DNA of 5,190 bases from Kiritimatiellales bacterium (GTDB lineage: Bacteria > Verrucomicrobiota > Kiritimatiellia > Kiritimatiellales > Pontiellaceae), in the NCBI GenBank assembly GCA_015486775.1, contig WFRA01000329.1, positions 1 through 5,190 of the forward strand, read 5' to 3'. Below, in pieces: positions 1 through 5,050 of the stretch (position 1 is the stretch's first letter; each line of letters begins with the position of its first letter). The notes under the pieces are model-generated. The model searched no databases. It was not told where the DNA came from and worked only from the letters and a program-made list of their open reading frames with translations. Made by a program: the position numbers and the translations under genes.

Positions 1-1
1 G

Positions 2-292
2 CCCGGCACCGACAAGGCCGCCGCCAACGAATTTATCGACCTCGCCATCCCAACCGACCTCGGCGCTTACCGCAACGCGCTGCTCGTTCGCTCCTGCGAT
101 GCCGTCATCGCCGTCCACGGCGCCTATGGAACCCTCTCCGAAATCGCCTTTGCCCTACGCCTGAAAGTTCCAGTGGTTGGAATCGGTACCTGGGCAGTTT
201 GCCGCAACGGCCAGCCCGACCCCGGCATCCACGTTGCGCATTCCGCCAAGGAAGCCGTTGCGCTGGCCATCCAACTCGGCGGCAAAAAATGA
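2..292 (+). CDS. TIGR00725 / LOG-like Rossmann-fold protein, C-terminal part (5' end outside window)
   Basis: The 96 visible residues run to a TGA stop; the N-terminus lies upstream of the window. The segment with IPTDLGAYRN, LLVRSCDAVIAV and YGTLSEIAFALRLKVPVVG matches the C-terminal half of the TIGR00725 family, a relative of the LOG/'lysine decarboxylase' nucleotide-binding Rossmann proteins. In LOG-type proteins the glycine-rich PGGxGTxxE loop binds phosphate or ribose and carries the catalytic Glu. Here visible residues 39-47 read HGAYGTLSE. Glu47 and the Gly-Thr are kept, but the two preceding glycines usual in the family appear as His and Ala. TIGR00725 proteins have no firmly assigned reaction, so cytokinin-type phosphoribohydrolase activity should not be assumed. 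Family membership is confident and function is unknown. The stop overlaps the next start as ATGA, indicating an operon with the DUF1294 gene. Confidence 0.82.
   Translation, partial: PGTDKAAANEFIDLAIPTDLGAYRNALLVRSCDAVIAVHGAYGTLSEIAFALRLKVPVVGIGTWAVCRNGQPDPGIHVAHSAKEAVALAIQLGGKK
168..182. repeat. TTCCA-N5-TGGAA palindrome, copy 1 (exact)
   Basis: Exact TTCCAgtggtTGGAA inside the TIGR00725-like gene, where it is read as V-P-V-V-G (motif begins at codon position 2). It is a member of the dispersed palindrome family described in the findings. Confidence 0.7.
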
Positions 293-561
293 ACCGCCTG
301 CTCCTAGCCTCCATCGCCATCAACCTGCTGGCCTTCGCCCAAATGGCCGTCGACAAACGGCGAGCCGCAAAAGGCCAGCGGCGGATTTCGGAAATACAAC
401 TGCTAGTTCCGGTTCTCTTTTCCGGAATCATCGGCGTGGTGGCCGGGATGCTGACCTTCCGCCACAAAACCGCGAAGCGCAGCTTCCAGATCAAATTGGT
501 TCTGGCGCTGGCGCTCTTTCTGGGACTAGTCTGGAACTTTTGGCATGGACACGGAGATTGA
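289..561 (+). CDS. DUF1294 family small membrane protein
   Basis: This is a 90-residue protein of unknown function that matches the DUF1294 family (PF06961) in length and signature. An N-terminal hydrophobic helix (about 3-19) ends in MAVDKRRAAKGQRRISE, the family's 'DK..A..G..RI.E' block. A second hydrophobic stretch (about 36-55) is followed by the FRHKTAKRSF motif (57-66), and a third helix spans about 68-84. Three membrane segments are predicted by eye. The start is chosen at the ATG that overlaps the previous gene's stop (ATGA). Longer in-frame readings begin inside the upstream gene and lack the family's hydrophobic N-terminus. The next gene starts 4 nt downstream, so the three genes are probably co-transcribed. 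DUF1294 proteins have no established role, and nothing in the context assigns one. Confidence 0.85.
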   Translation: MNRLLLASIAINLLAFAQMAVDKRRAAKGQRRISEIQLLVPVLFSGIIGVVAGMLTFRHKTAKRSFQIKLVLALALFLGLVWNFWHGHGD

Positions 562-565
562 TTTT

Positions 566-1720
566 ATGAAAACACATCCGCTTGGCACCACCGCACTCGC
601 CGCATCCATCCTGACAGGATGCGCCGCCCCCAAACCGCCGGAAACCTACCGCGTCTATTTCGGCACGGCGGCCAAACAGGGGAAGCGCGGCATCTACATG
701 GCCACGCTCGATATGCAAACCGGAACCCTTTCCGATGCAACCCGCGTCTCAAAAGCGGCGCACCCCGGCTTTGTCGCCATCCACCCCGACGGGAAACACC
801 TCTACGCCACGGGCGAGGGCTCCACCTTCGAAGGCCGTAGCCAAGAGGGCGCGGTGAGTGCCTTCCAAATTCTGGAACCCGGCGGGATGCTCGCCGACAT
901 CAACACCCAACCCTCCGGCGGCAAAGGCCCCTGCCATGTTTCAATCGATCCCTCCGGGAAAAACCTGCTGGTCGCCAACTATGGAGGCGGAAGCTGCTCC
1001 GTCCTTCCCATCCAGCCCGACGGGGCGCTCGCCCCGCCCTCCTCCACCCGGCAACATTCGGGCTCCAGCGTGAACCCCAAACGGCAAACCAAAGCCCACG
1101 TGCATTCCATCAACACCTCCCCCGATGGACGCTTTGCCATCGTGGCCGATTTGGGTATCGACAAGCTCATGGTCTATCGCCTCGATGCCGATGCGGGAAC
1201 CCTTGAACCCAACGACCCTCCGTTTACGGCAACCGAGCCCGGCGGCGGCCCGCGCCACCTGGCCTTCCACCCCTCCGGCAACTTTGCCTATGCCTGCCTA
1301 GAAATGGGCAACAAGGTATCGGCATTCACCTACGATAGCCAACGGGGCATACTCGCAGAGATCCAAACATTGGAAACCCTACCAGACGGTTTTTCCGGAG
1401 AAAACACCACCGCAGAAATTGTCGTGTCGCCCGACGGCCGGTTCCTCTATGTCTCGAACCGAGGCCACGACAGCATCGCCATCTTCGGCATCGATGCCAA
1501 AACGGGGTTGCTGACCGCGATCGGCCACGAATCCACCCGAGGCCAGATCCCGCGCAACTTCTGCATCGACCCAACCGGCACCTACCTGCTTGCCGCCAAC
1601 CAAAAGAGCAGCAACGTTGCCGTGTTCAGGATCGACCGGGAAACCGGCCTGCTCGAATTTACCGGCAGCGAAATCGCAGTTCCGAATCCCATCTGCGTGC
1701 GCTTCCTCGCCACGCCCTGA
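566..1720 (+). CDS. Lactonase-family seven-bladed beta-propeller lipoprotein (6-phosphogluconolactonase/YbhE-like)
   Basis: This 384-residue protein belongs to the lactonase family (PF10282; Pgl/YbhE and the structurally related fungal carboxy-muconate cyclase). Repeated blade motifs are visible: HPDGKHLYA (73-81), DPSGKNLLVANYGGG (128-142), SPDGRFAIV (185-193), HPSGNFAYA (235-243), SPDGRFLYVSN (288-298) and DPTGTYLLAAN (335-345). Residues conserved around the family's proposed active site are present: AHVH 177-180, GPRH 228-231, Glu246 and Arg299. Start choice: the ATG at 566 has GGAG nine bases upstream and gives a lipoprotein signal with lipobox L16-T17-G18-C19. The in-frame ATG at 545 would add seven polar residues and overlap the DUF1294 gene. 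Mature protein would be lipid-anchored at Cys19, so cytosolic 6-phosphogluconolactone is an unlikely substrate. An envelope sugar-lactone or similar role is inferred; the substrate is unknown. Confidence 0.88.
   Translation: MKTHPLGTTALAASILTGCAAPKPPETYRVYFGTAAKQGKRGIYMATLDMQTGTLSDATRVSKAAHPGFVAIHPDGKHLYATGEGSTFEGRSQEGAVSAFQILEPGGMLADINTQPSGGKGPCHVSIDPSGKNLLVANYGGGSCSVLPIQPDGALAPPSSTRQHSGSSVNPKRQTKAHVHSINTSPDGRFAIVADLGIDKLMVYRLDADAGTLEPNDPPFTATEPGGGPRHLAFHPSGNFAYACLEMGNKVSAFTYDSQRGILAEIQTLETLPDGFSGENTTAEIVVSPDGRFLYVSNRGHDSIAIFGIDAKTGLLTAIGHESTRGQIPRNFCIDPTGTYLLAANQKSSNVAVFRIDRETGLLEFTGSEIAVPNPICVRFLATP
863..877. repeat. TTCCA-N5-TGGAA palindrome, copy 2 (exact)
   Basis: Exact TTCCAaattcTGGAA inside the lactonase gene, read in codon register as F100-Q-I-L-E104. 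Confidence 0.7.
1361..1375. repeat. TTCCA-N5-TGGAA palindrome, copy 3 (one mismatch)
   Basis: ATCCAaacatTGGAA inside the lactonase gene, read as I-Q-T-L-E (266-270). Nine of the ten fixed bases match, and the purine...pyrimidine ends of the spacer are kept. Confidence 0.5.
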
Positions 1721-1734
1721 TCCCCGGCTTCATC

Positions 1735-1936
1735 CTACTTCCCGACCTGCATGAAGACGCGAACAAGTCAGAGTCGCCGTATTTTTCAAGCTTGGCCGCG
1801 CCGACCCTGGAAATGCCCGCCATCTGCTCGGGGTGTCGGAAAAATAGAGCGCCATTTCGCGGAGGGTGCGGTCGGAGAAAACCACAAAGAGCGGCACGCC
1901 CTCTTCCTGCGCCAGATGCAGGTGCTGGTTGCACAA
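1735..1936 (-). pseudogene. Relic of a RecQ-type HRDC domain (3' end of a recQ-like gene), two frameshifts
   Basis: On the minus strand three reading frames together spell a C-terminal HRDC domain. From about 1920 down to 1834 the frame reads LAQEEGVPLFVVFSDRTL then REMALYFSDTP. From about 1829 to 1773 a second frame reads EQMAGISRVGAAKLEKYGD. A third frame reads LVRVFMQVGK and ends in TAG at 1735-1737. This is the 'LA.E.GVP..VVFSD.TL.EMA ... I.GVG..KLE.YG..F' pattern of RecQ HRDC domains, which bind nucleic acid. The first break fits loss of one C in a C run (plus-strand G run 1830-1833), and the second lies near 1768-1775. The helicase part is absent: an in-frame stop (1937-1939) and then the rpmH promoter region lie upstream. 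It is therefore a non-functional remnant. A TTG-started 68-residue frame exists but contains only part of the domain. Confidence 0.78.
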
Positions 1937-1989
1937 CTACTCGAAAAGAGAAACCGTTTGACCATTTTCTTTTCGGGCGGAAATAGGAT

Positions 1990-2017
1990 TTGACATTGCG
2001 CGGTTTGCTGGTAGGTT
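1990..2017 (+). promoter_or_regulatory. Probable sigma70-type promoter for rpmH-rnpA-yidD-yidC
   Basis: A perfect TTGACA (-35) sits at 1990-1995. Sixteen bases on is TAGGTT (2012-2017), preceded by TG at 2009-2010, which fits an extended -10 (TGnTAGGTT). The -10 hexamer itself is weak (first, second and last bases match). It lies about 35 nt upstream of the rpmH start in a locally AT-rich stretch, where a strong ribosomal-protein promoter is expected. An alternative -10, GGTTAT at 2014-2019 with an 18-bp spacer, cannot be excluded. Confidence 0.55.
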
Positions 2018-2051
2018 ATCGCACTTTTCAGGACAAACAGGGAATTTAGAG

Positions 2052-2189
2052 ATGAAACGCACATACCAGCCTTCGAAACTCAAGCGTGCCCGCAAGTGCG
2101 GATTCCGCAAGCGCATGGCCACCGCAGACGGCCGCGCCATCCTCAAGCGCCGCCGCCAGAAAGGTCGCAAGCGCCTGACCGCCGTTTAG
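2052..2189 (+). CDS. rpmH: 50S ribosomal protein L34
   Basis: This is a 45-residue, strongly basic protein with the full L34 signature: [15 protein letters not shown], then [18 protein letters not shown] and the terminal KGRKRL. L34 is a late-assembling protein of the large ribosomal subunit that contacts 23S rRNA. Length is normal for the family (44-47). The start is supported by AGGGAA at 2039-2044, seven bases before ATG. Cys16 replaces the His or Phe more usual just before the GF(R) block; this is a single unpaired Cys, not a zinc site. The rnpA start follows 17 nt after the stop, as in the conserved rpmH-rnpA pair of most bacteria. The gene is too short to stand out in a simple open-frame scan but is unmistakable. 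Confidence 0.97.
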   Translation: MKRTYQPSKLKRARKCGFRKRMATADGRAILKRRRQKGRKRLTAV

Positions 2190-2206
2190 TTTGCAGGAAC
2201 CCAATT

Positions 2207-2662
2207 ATGCCGGAGCCCCACCAGAGGGAGTCGGACAGCCCTATCGACCCAAGCCCGCCTTCGAGCGGGCTTGATCGTTGTTTGTCGTCCAGCCACCGGA
2301 TGGTTCGGTCGGCGCTGTTTGCCGAGACCTTCGCCCAGAACCGCAAATGGGTGGGCCGCCAGATGGTGCTCTGGTGCCGGAGCGGCGAAGGGGCATCCCT
2401 CCGACTGGGAGTGATCACCAGCAAAAAGGTCCACCTGCGCGCCAACAAGCGCAACCTGGCGCGCCGCCGCCTGCGCGAGGCCTACCGCAACCTCCGCCCC
2501 TACCTTTCCGGCGACTTCGATGTCCTGCTCGTCGGCCGCCGCGCCATACTTTCCAGCGATTGGAAAGCGGTGCTCCGGGAAATGATGAAGCTTGCGCAGC
2601 GCGCCGGGCTCATCGACGGCGAAAACCTCCAACGCGCAAAAGCGGAGCTGCTGGCGGAATGA
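2207..2662 (+). CDS. rnpA: Ribonuclease P protein component
   Basis: This 151-residue protein is the protein subunit of RNase P, which binds the catalytic RNA and the 5' leader of pre-tRNA. The core begins around SSHRMVRSALFAETFAQN (28-45). It continues through VGRQMVLWC and LRLGVITSKKV (66-75) into the RNR motif KRNLARRRLREAYR (81-94), then the strand FDVLLVGR (104-111) and a C-terminal helix. The family's usual length is about 110-130; the excess is an acidic, Pro/Ser-rich N-terminal extension (about 1-27). The start is chosen at the ATG with AGGA eight bases upstream (2195-2198). Possible later starts (TTG 2282, ATG 2300) would remove the extension but lack a clear Shine-Dalgarno sequence. 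The stop overlaps the yidD start (ATGA). A strong hairpin lies in codons 15-23. Confidence 0.95.
   Translation: MPEPHQRESDSPIDPSPPSSGLDRCLSSSHRMVRSALFAETFAQNRKWVGRQMVLWCRSGEGASLRLGVITSKKVHLRANKRNLARRRLREAYRNLRPYLSGDFDVLLVGRRAILSSDWKAVLREMMKLAQRAGLIDGENLQRAKAELLAE
2250..2273 (+). promoter_or_regulatory. 9-bp perfect hairpin in the 5' coding end of rnpA (possible attenuator)
   Basis: CAAGCCCGC (2250-2258) pairs with GCGGGCTTG (2265-2273) across the loop CTTCGA. Three more pairs, 2245-2247 with 2275-2277, extend it beyond a small internal loop. The shape is that of an intrinsic-terminator stem, but the downstream sequence GATCGTTGTTTG is only mildly T-rich. It could pause transcription or slow translation between rpmH and the downstream genes. 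Confidence 0.5.
2551..2565. repeat. TTCCA-N5-TGGAA palindrome, copy 4 (exact, 7-bp arms)
   Basis: Exact TTCCAgcgatTGGAA inside rnpA, read as S-S-D-W-K (motif begins at codon position 3). Arms extend to CTTTCCA/TGGAAAG (2549-2567). Confidence 0.7.
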
Positions 2663-2928
2663 ACCGGGGCATCGCATCGATTCCGGCGAAGGCAGCGATC
2701 CTGCTGGTCAAGGGCTACCAAAAGCTCCTCAGCCCGTGGCTGGGGCAGCGGTGCCGGTTCCACCCGAGCTGCTCGAACTATTGCATTGAAGCCCTGCAAC
2801 AACATGGTATGGTTCGCGGTCTTTGGCTCGGACTCAAACGGATCCTCAAATGCCAGCCGTTCCACCCCGGCGGATACGACCCCGTTCCGGAACGGAAAAA
2901 CAAACCGATCAAGAGAGAAAACAGATGA
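2659..2928 (+). CDS. yidD: Membrane protein insertion efficiency factor YidD
   Basis: This 89-residue protein is YidD, a small inner-face membrane-associated protein that assists YidC-dependent insertion. The family core is complete: an amphipathic N-terminal stretch (LLVKGYQKLLSPWLG, 15-29), CRFHPSCSNYCIEAL (32-46), HGMVRGLWLGLKRILKC (49-65) and QPFHPGGYDPVP (66-77). The conserved Cys residues 32, 38 and 65 are present, plus an additional Cys42. A short basic tail (RKNKPIKRENR) ends the protein. The start is the ATG overlapping the rnpA stop (ATGA); longer readings in this frame would run inside rnpA and carry no family similarity. Its own stop again overlaps the yidC start as ATGA. It lies in the standard rnpA-yidD-yidC order, so its identity is secure. 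Confidence 0.96.
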   Translation: MNRGIASIPAKAAILLVKGYQKLLSPWLGQRCRFHPSCSNYCIEALQQHGMVRGLWLGLKRILKCQPFHPGGYDPVPERKNKPIKRENR

Positions 2929-4691
2929 ATAAAAAAGATTTGATCCCCATCATCGTGCTCGTCCTGCTGATCCCGGTCTGGATGCTTATCGACCAAAAAT
3001 TCATTGCCCCAAAATTTCCAACCAAGGCGCCCGCACCGGTCGAACAGCCCGCGCAAGAAGTTCCAGCCCCTGGAAGCACCGAGGCGCCCGCACAACTGGA
3101 AGCGGCGGCGCAACCGGCCGCCCCGGAGGCCAAGCCCGTGGCCGCGGCCAAGCCCAAGGCCGAGGAGGTGGTGGCGGTTCTCGAAAACGAAAAGGTCAGG
3201 CTGGAACTCTCCTCCCTGGGCGGCCGCATCAAATCGGCCACCTTGCTCAAATATCCCGAATTCAACAAGAAGGACAGCCCCCCCGTCGTGCTCGACTTTT
3301 CCGGCTCCTCCGCCCTCGCCTACAGCGGGCTCGCGGGGATCGGCGCGGACGAACCGCTCGCCCTCCAAACCTCGGAAGACGGCCGATCGGTCGTCTTTTC
3401 CAAAGCTTGGAAAGACGGCACCACCTTCGAGCGCACCATCACCCTGGGCGACGACTATCTCCTGAGCGTCGACGACCGCTTCGTCAATGCCGGTTCCAAT
3501 CCCTGGAACCTGCCGGCGCTGCGCATCGTTACCGGCCGCATGGAAAACCCGCCCGGCATGAAATCGCGGCGGGGAATCAGCATCCTCGGCGTTGATTCGC
3601 TCACGCCAGACGGCGGCTTGAATTACTGGGGTCGCAAGCTAAGCAGGCTGTACGGAAAAGCCAAGCCGCTCTCCATTGACATCGTCCCACCCGACATGGC
3701 TGGAGTGCAAGTCGAGTGGGTCTCGGCCAAGAACAAGTTCTTCACCCAGATCCTGCGGCCCGACGAACCGGTCGCCACCATGGCGGTGCTCTCCACGCGC
3801 GAGGCGCAGGGCAAGGGCATCGTCCCCAAGACCATCGCCGCCGCGCTCGACTTCAAGCCCGAAACGGTTGCCCCGGGAACCCAGCGCGAAATCGGCTACA
3901 GCTACTTTATCGGCCCCAAGAAATATTCGGTTCTCAAGGAATCCGGCTACTCCATGGAAAAAGTGATGGAGTTCCAGACCATCGGCACCTTCTCCTTCAT
4001 GAACTGGCTGATGGAGCCCGCCCGCAAGGCGCTGCTCTGGACGCTAAACGTTTTCCACGGCGTGTTCCGCAACTATGGCGTCGCCATCATCCTGCTGACC
4101 CTGCTCGTGCGCATCCTCTTCTGGCCGCTCACCCATAAAAGCACCGAGAGCATGCAGCGCATGAAGGAGATCCAGCCAGAGATCAAGGCGTTGCAGGAAA
4201 AATACAAGGGCAACCCGCAGAAGCTCCAGCAGGAGACCATGAAGCTCTACAAAGAGAAGAAGGTCAACCCCATGGGCGGCTGCCTGCCGATGTTTGTGCA
4301 GATCCCGGTCTTCATCGCGCTCTACACCGTGCTACGCAACGCCATCGAGCTGCGCTATGCCGGTTTCCTCTGGATCGCCGACCTGAGTACGGCGGAAAAC
4401 CTCTTTGCGGGCGCATTCAAGATTCCAATCATTGGTTGGGATGCCCTCAACATCCTGCCGCTGCTCATGTCGGCCTCGATGATCTGGCAGCAAAAGCTCA
4501 CCCCGCAGGCCGCCACCACCCCCGAGCAGATCCAGCAGCAAAAGATGATGACCTTCATGATGCCGCTCATGATGCTCTTCTTCTTCTACACAATGCCGTC
4601 GGGTCTCGTGCTCTACTGGACCACCAGCAACCTGCTGATGATCGCCCAGACCAGCCTGCGCAACATGAAGAAAAAGACAAAAGAGGCGTAG
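2925..4691 (+). CDS. yidC: Membrane protein insertase YidC
   Basis: This 588-residue protein is the YidC/Oxa1 insertase, which inserts and folds inner-membrane proteins alone or with SecYEG. The architecture is the long Gram-negative type. An N-terminal membrane anchor (about 6-23) is followed by a Pro/Ala-rich linker (about 28-80) and the periplasmic P1 beta domain (about 82-345). The conserved insertase core (about 350-580) has NYGVAIILLTLLVRILFWPL (383-402) with the groove Arg396, the cytosolic coiled hairpin KEIQPEIKALQEKYKGN (414-430), and KVNPMGGCLPMFVQIPVF (446-463). Further hydrophobic segments lie at about 499-521 and 541-575, ending in a basic tail KKKTKEA. The start is the ATG overlapping the yidD stop; GAGAG at 2913-2917 is only a weak ribosome binding site, consistent with translational coupling. 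A Gram-negative-type envelope is implied. Confidence 0.97.
   Translation: MNKKDLIPIIVLVLLIPVWMLIDQKFIAPKFPTKAPAPVEQPAQEVPAPGSTEAPAQLEAAAQPAAPEAKPVAAAKPKAEEVVAVLENEKVRLELSSLGGRIKSATLLKYPEFNKKDSPPVVLDFSGSSALAYSGLAGIGADEPLALQTSEDGRSVVFSKAWKDGTTFERTITLGDDYLLSVDDRFVNAGSNPWNLPALRIVTGRMENPPGMKSRRGISILGVDSLTPDGGLNYWGRKLSRLYGKAKPLSIDIVPPDMAGVQVEWVSAKNKFFTQILRPDEPVATMAVLSTREAQGKGIVPKTIAAALDFKPETVAPGTQREIGYSYFIGPKKYSVLKESGYSMEKVMEFQTIGTFSFMNWLMEPARKALLWTLNVFHGVFRNYGVAIILLTLLVRILFWPLTHKSTESMQRMKEIQPEIKALQEKYKGNPQKLQQETMKLYKEKKVNPMGGCLPMFVQIPVFIALYTVLRNAIELRYAGFLWIADLSTAENLFAGAFKIPIIGWDALNILPLLMSASMIWQQKLTPQAATTPEQIQQQKMMTFMMPLMMLFFFYTMPSGLVLYWTTSNLLMIAQTSLRNMKKKTKEA
3061..3075. repeat. TTCCA-N5-TGGAA palindrome, copy 5 (exact)
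   Basis: Exact TTCCAgccccTGGAA in the linker-coding part of yidC, read as V-P-A-P-G-S (46-51; motif begins at codon position 2). Confidence 0.7.
3398..3412. repeat. TTCCA-N5-TGGAA palindrome, copy 6 (exact, extended arms)
   Basis: Exact TTCCAaagctTGGAA in yidC, read as F-S-K-A-W-K (158-163; motif begins at codon position 3). Arms extend to TTTCCAA/TTGGAAA. After one bulged T (3396), CGTC (3392-3395) pairs with GACG (3414-3417), making this the most extended copy. Confidence 0.72.
3494..3508. repeat. TTCCA-N5-TGGAA palindrome, copy 7 (exact, 7-bp arms)
   Basis: Exact TTCCAatcccTGGAA in yidC, read as G-S-N-P-W-N (190-195; motif begins at codon position 3). Arms extend to GGTTCCA/TGGAACC (3492-3510). 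It lies only 96 bp from copy 6. Confidence 0.7.
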
Positions 4692-4695
4692 GGGC

Positions 4696-4716
4696 GTAGT
4701 GCGTGGTGCGCAGTAC
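4696..4716 (+). repeat. Three imperfect 7-mer repeats just after yidC
   Basis: GTAGTGC, GTGGTGC and GCAGTAC follow one another directly, five bases after the yidC stop. This short degenerate tandem array has no evident function. Confidence 0.45.
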
Positions 4717-4757
4717 GTACCAATACACCTTCCGCAAATGAGAAGAGAGAATGCGGG

Positions 4758-4827
4758 CTGGAGCTTGCGACAGCAATGGCAATGTCTGCCCATATCGTGC
4801 CGCAGGGTTCTCTGTCGCAGACTCCAG
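4758..4827. repeat. 16-bp inverted repeat with 38-nt spacer
   Basis: CTGGAGCTTGCGACAG (4758-4773) and CTGTCGCAGACTCCAG (4812-4827) are complementary at 14 of 16 positions. The two mismatches are adjacent and would form a small internal loop between an 8-bp and a 6-bp stem. No T run follows on either side, so a simple terminator is unlikely. A structured RNA, or the end of a dispersed element, fits better. Confidence 0.6.
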
Positions 4828-4855
4828 AATGGCTTCGCGCCAGCCTGCGCAAAAA

Positions 4856-4875
4856 GGCGGACAGGAATGTCCGCC
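4856..4875 (-). terminator. Perfect 8-bp hairpin with T5 on the minus strand (possible terminator)
   Basis: GGCGGACA (4856-4863) and TGTCCGCC (4868-4875) enclose the tetraloop GGAA. Five A bases (4851-4855) precede it, so a minus-strand transcript would read GC-rich stem then UUUUU, the intrinsic-terminator shape. On the plus strand it is followed by C-rich sequence and would not terminate yidC well. It may instead be just another palindromic module of this region. Confidence 0.45.
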
Positions 4876-4882
4876 CCACCCC

Positions 4883-4953
4883 CCGGGAACGCCTAGCCCC
4901 AACTCGGCACACCACCGCCCGCCTACTTCGGCAACCGGGACGGATTGCCCTAC
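4883..4953 (+). repeat. 71-bp two-hairpin repeat, copy A
   Basis: Matches 5120-5190 at 66 of 71 positions with no gaps (offset 237). The mismatches are at 4894, 4902, 4923, 4925 and 4929. Three of the five fall in hairpin stems and break base pairs (T4894-C4905, C4897-A4902, C4929-C4950), so this copy looks decayed. Confidence 0.85.
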
Positions 4954-4963
4954 CTTCCGTACC

Positions 4964-4980
4964 GCAGGCGGCCCGCCTGC
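4964..4980. repeat. GC-rich palindrome
   Basis: GCAGGCGG and CCGCCTGC flank a single C. As RNA, six pairs (GCAGGC/GCCTGC) would close a 5-nt loop. It lies ten bases after repeat copy A. Confidence 0.5.
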
Positions 4981-5002
4981 TCCCGCAAGATGCACAAAAA
5001 AT

Positions 5003-5017
5003 CTCCAATGGCTGGAA
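5003..5017. repeat. TTCCA-N5-TGGAA palindrome, copy 8 (one mismatch, intergenic)
   Basis: CTCCAatggcTGGAA matches nine of ten fixed bases and keeps the purine...pyrimidine spacer ends. It is the only copy in noncoding DNA here and is flanked by A runs on both sides. Confidence 0.5.
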
Positions 5018-5050
5018 AAATGTTGCTTCCTGCCGATGCGTTTTTCGTGG

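Larger units (their letters stand above)
1721..2051. other. 331-bp gap between lactonase and rpmH without an intact gene
   Basis: The proximal two thirds (1735-1936) hold a decayed minus-strand HRDC-domain fragment. The distal part (about 1950-2051) is more AT-rich and carries the probable rpmH promoter and its ribosome binding site. No convincing intrinsic terminator is visible after the lactonase stop. Plus-strand reading frames across this gap show no recognisable protein. Confidence 0.7.

Noticed and set aside
1728..1756. CTTCAT/ATGAAG inverted repeat after the lactonase stop as a terminator
   Set aside because: Only six weak pairs around a 17-nt loop with no T run. It overlaps the HRDC relic and is better explained as coding remnant.
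1751..1993. Plus-strand 80-residue frame over the HRDC relic
   Set aside because: It is the antisense shadow of the minus-strand HRDC remnant and has no recognisable protein features.
2293..2303. CCA-N5-TGG in rnpA as another member of the palindrome family
   Set aside because: The flanks are AG/TT rather than TT/AA, and the spacer ends (c...a) break the purine...pyrimidine rule, so it looks like a chance match to the short core.
2882..2895. 14-bp perfect palindrome CCGTTCCGGAACGG at the end of yidD, just before yidC
   Set aside because: A 14-bp perfect palindrome is expected about 0.3 times by chance in this length, it lies in coding sequence, and nothing else supports a regulatory role.
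4423..4437. TTCCAatcatTGGTT in yidC as a ninth palindrome copy
   Set aside because: Two of the ten fixed bases differ. It may be a decayed copy but cannot be separated from chance.
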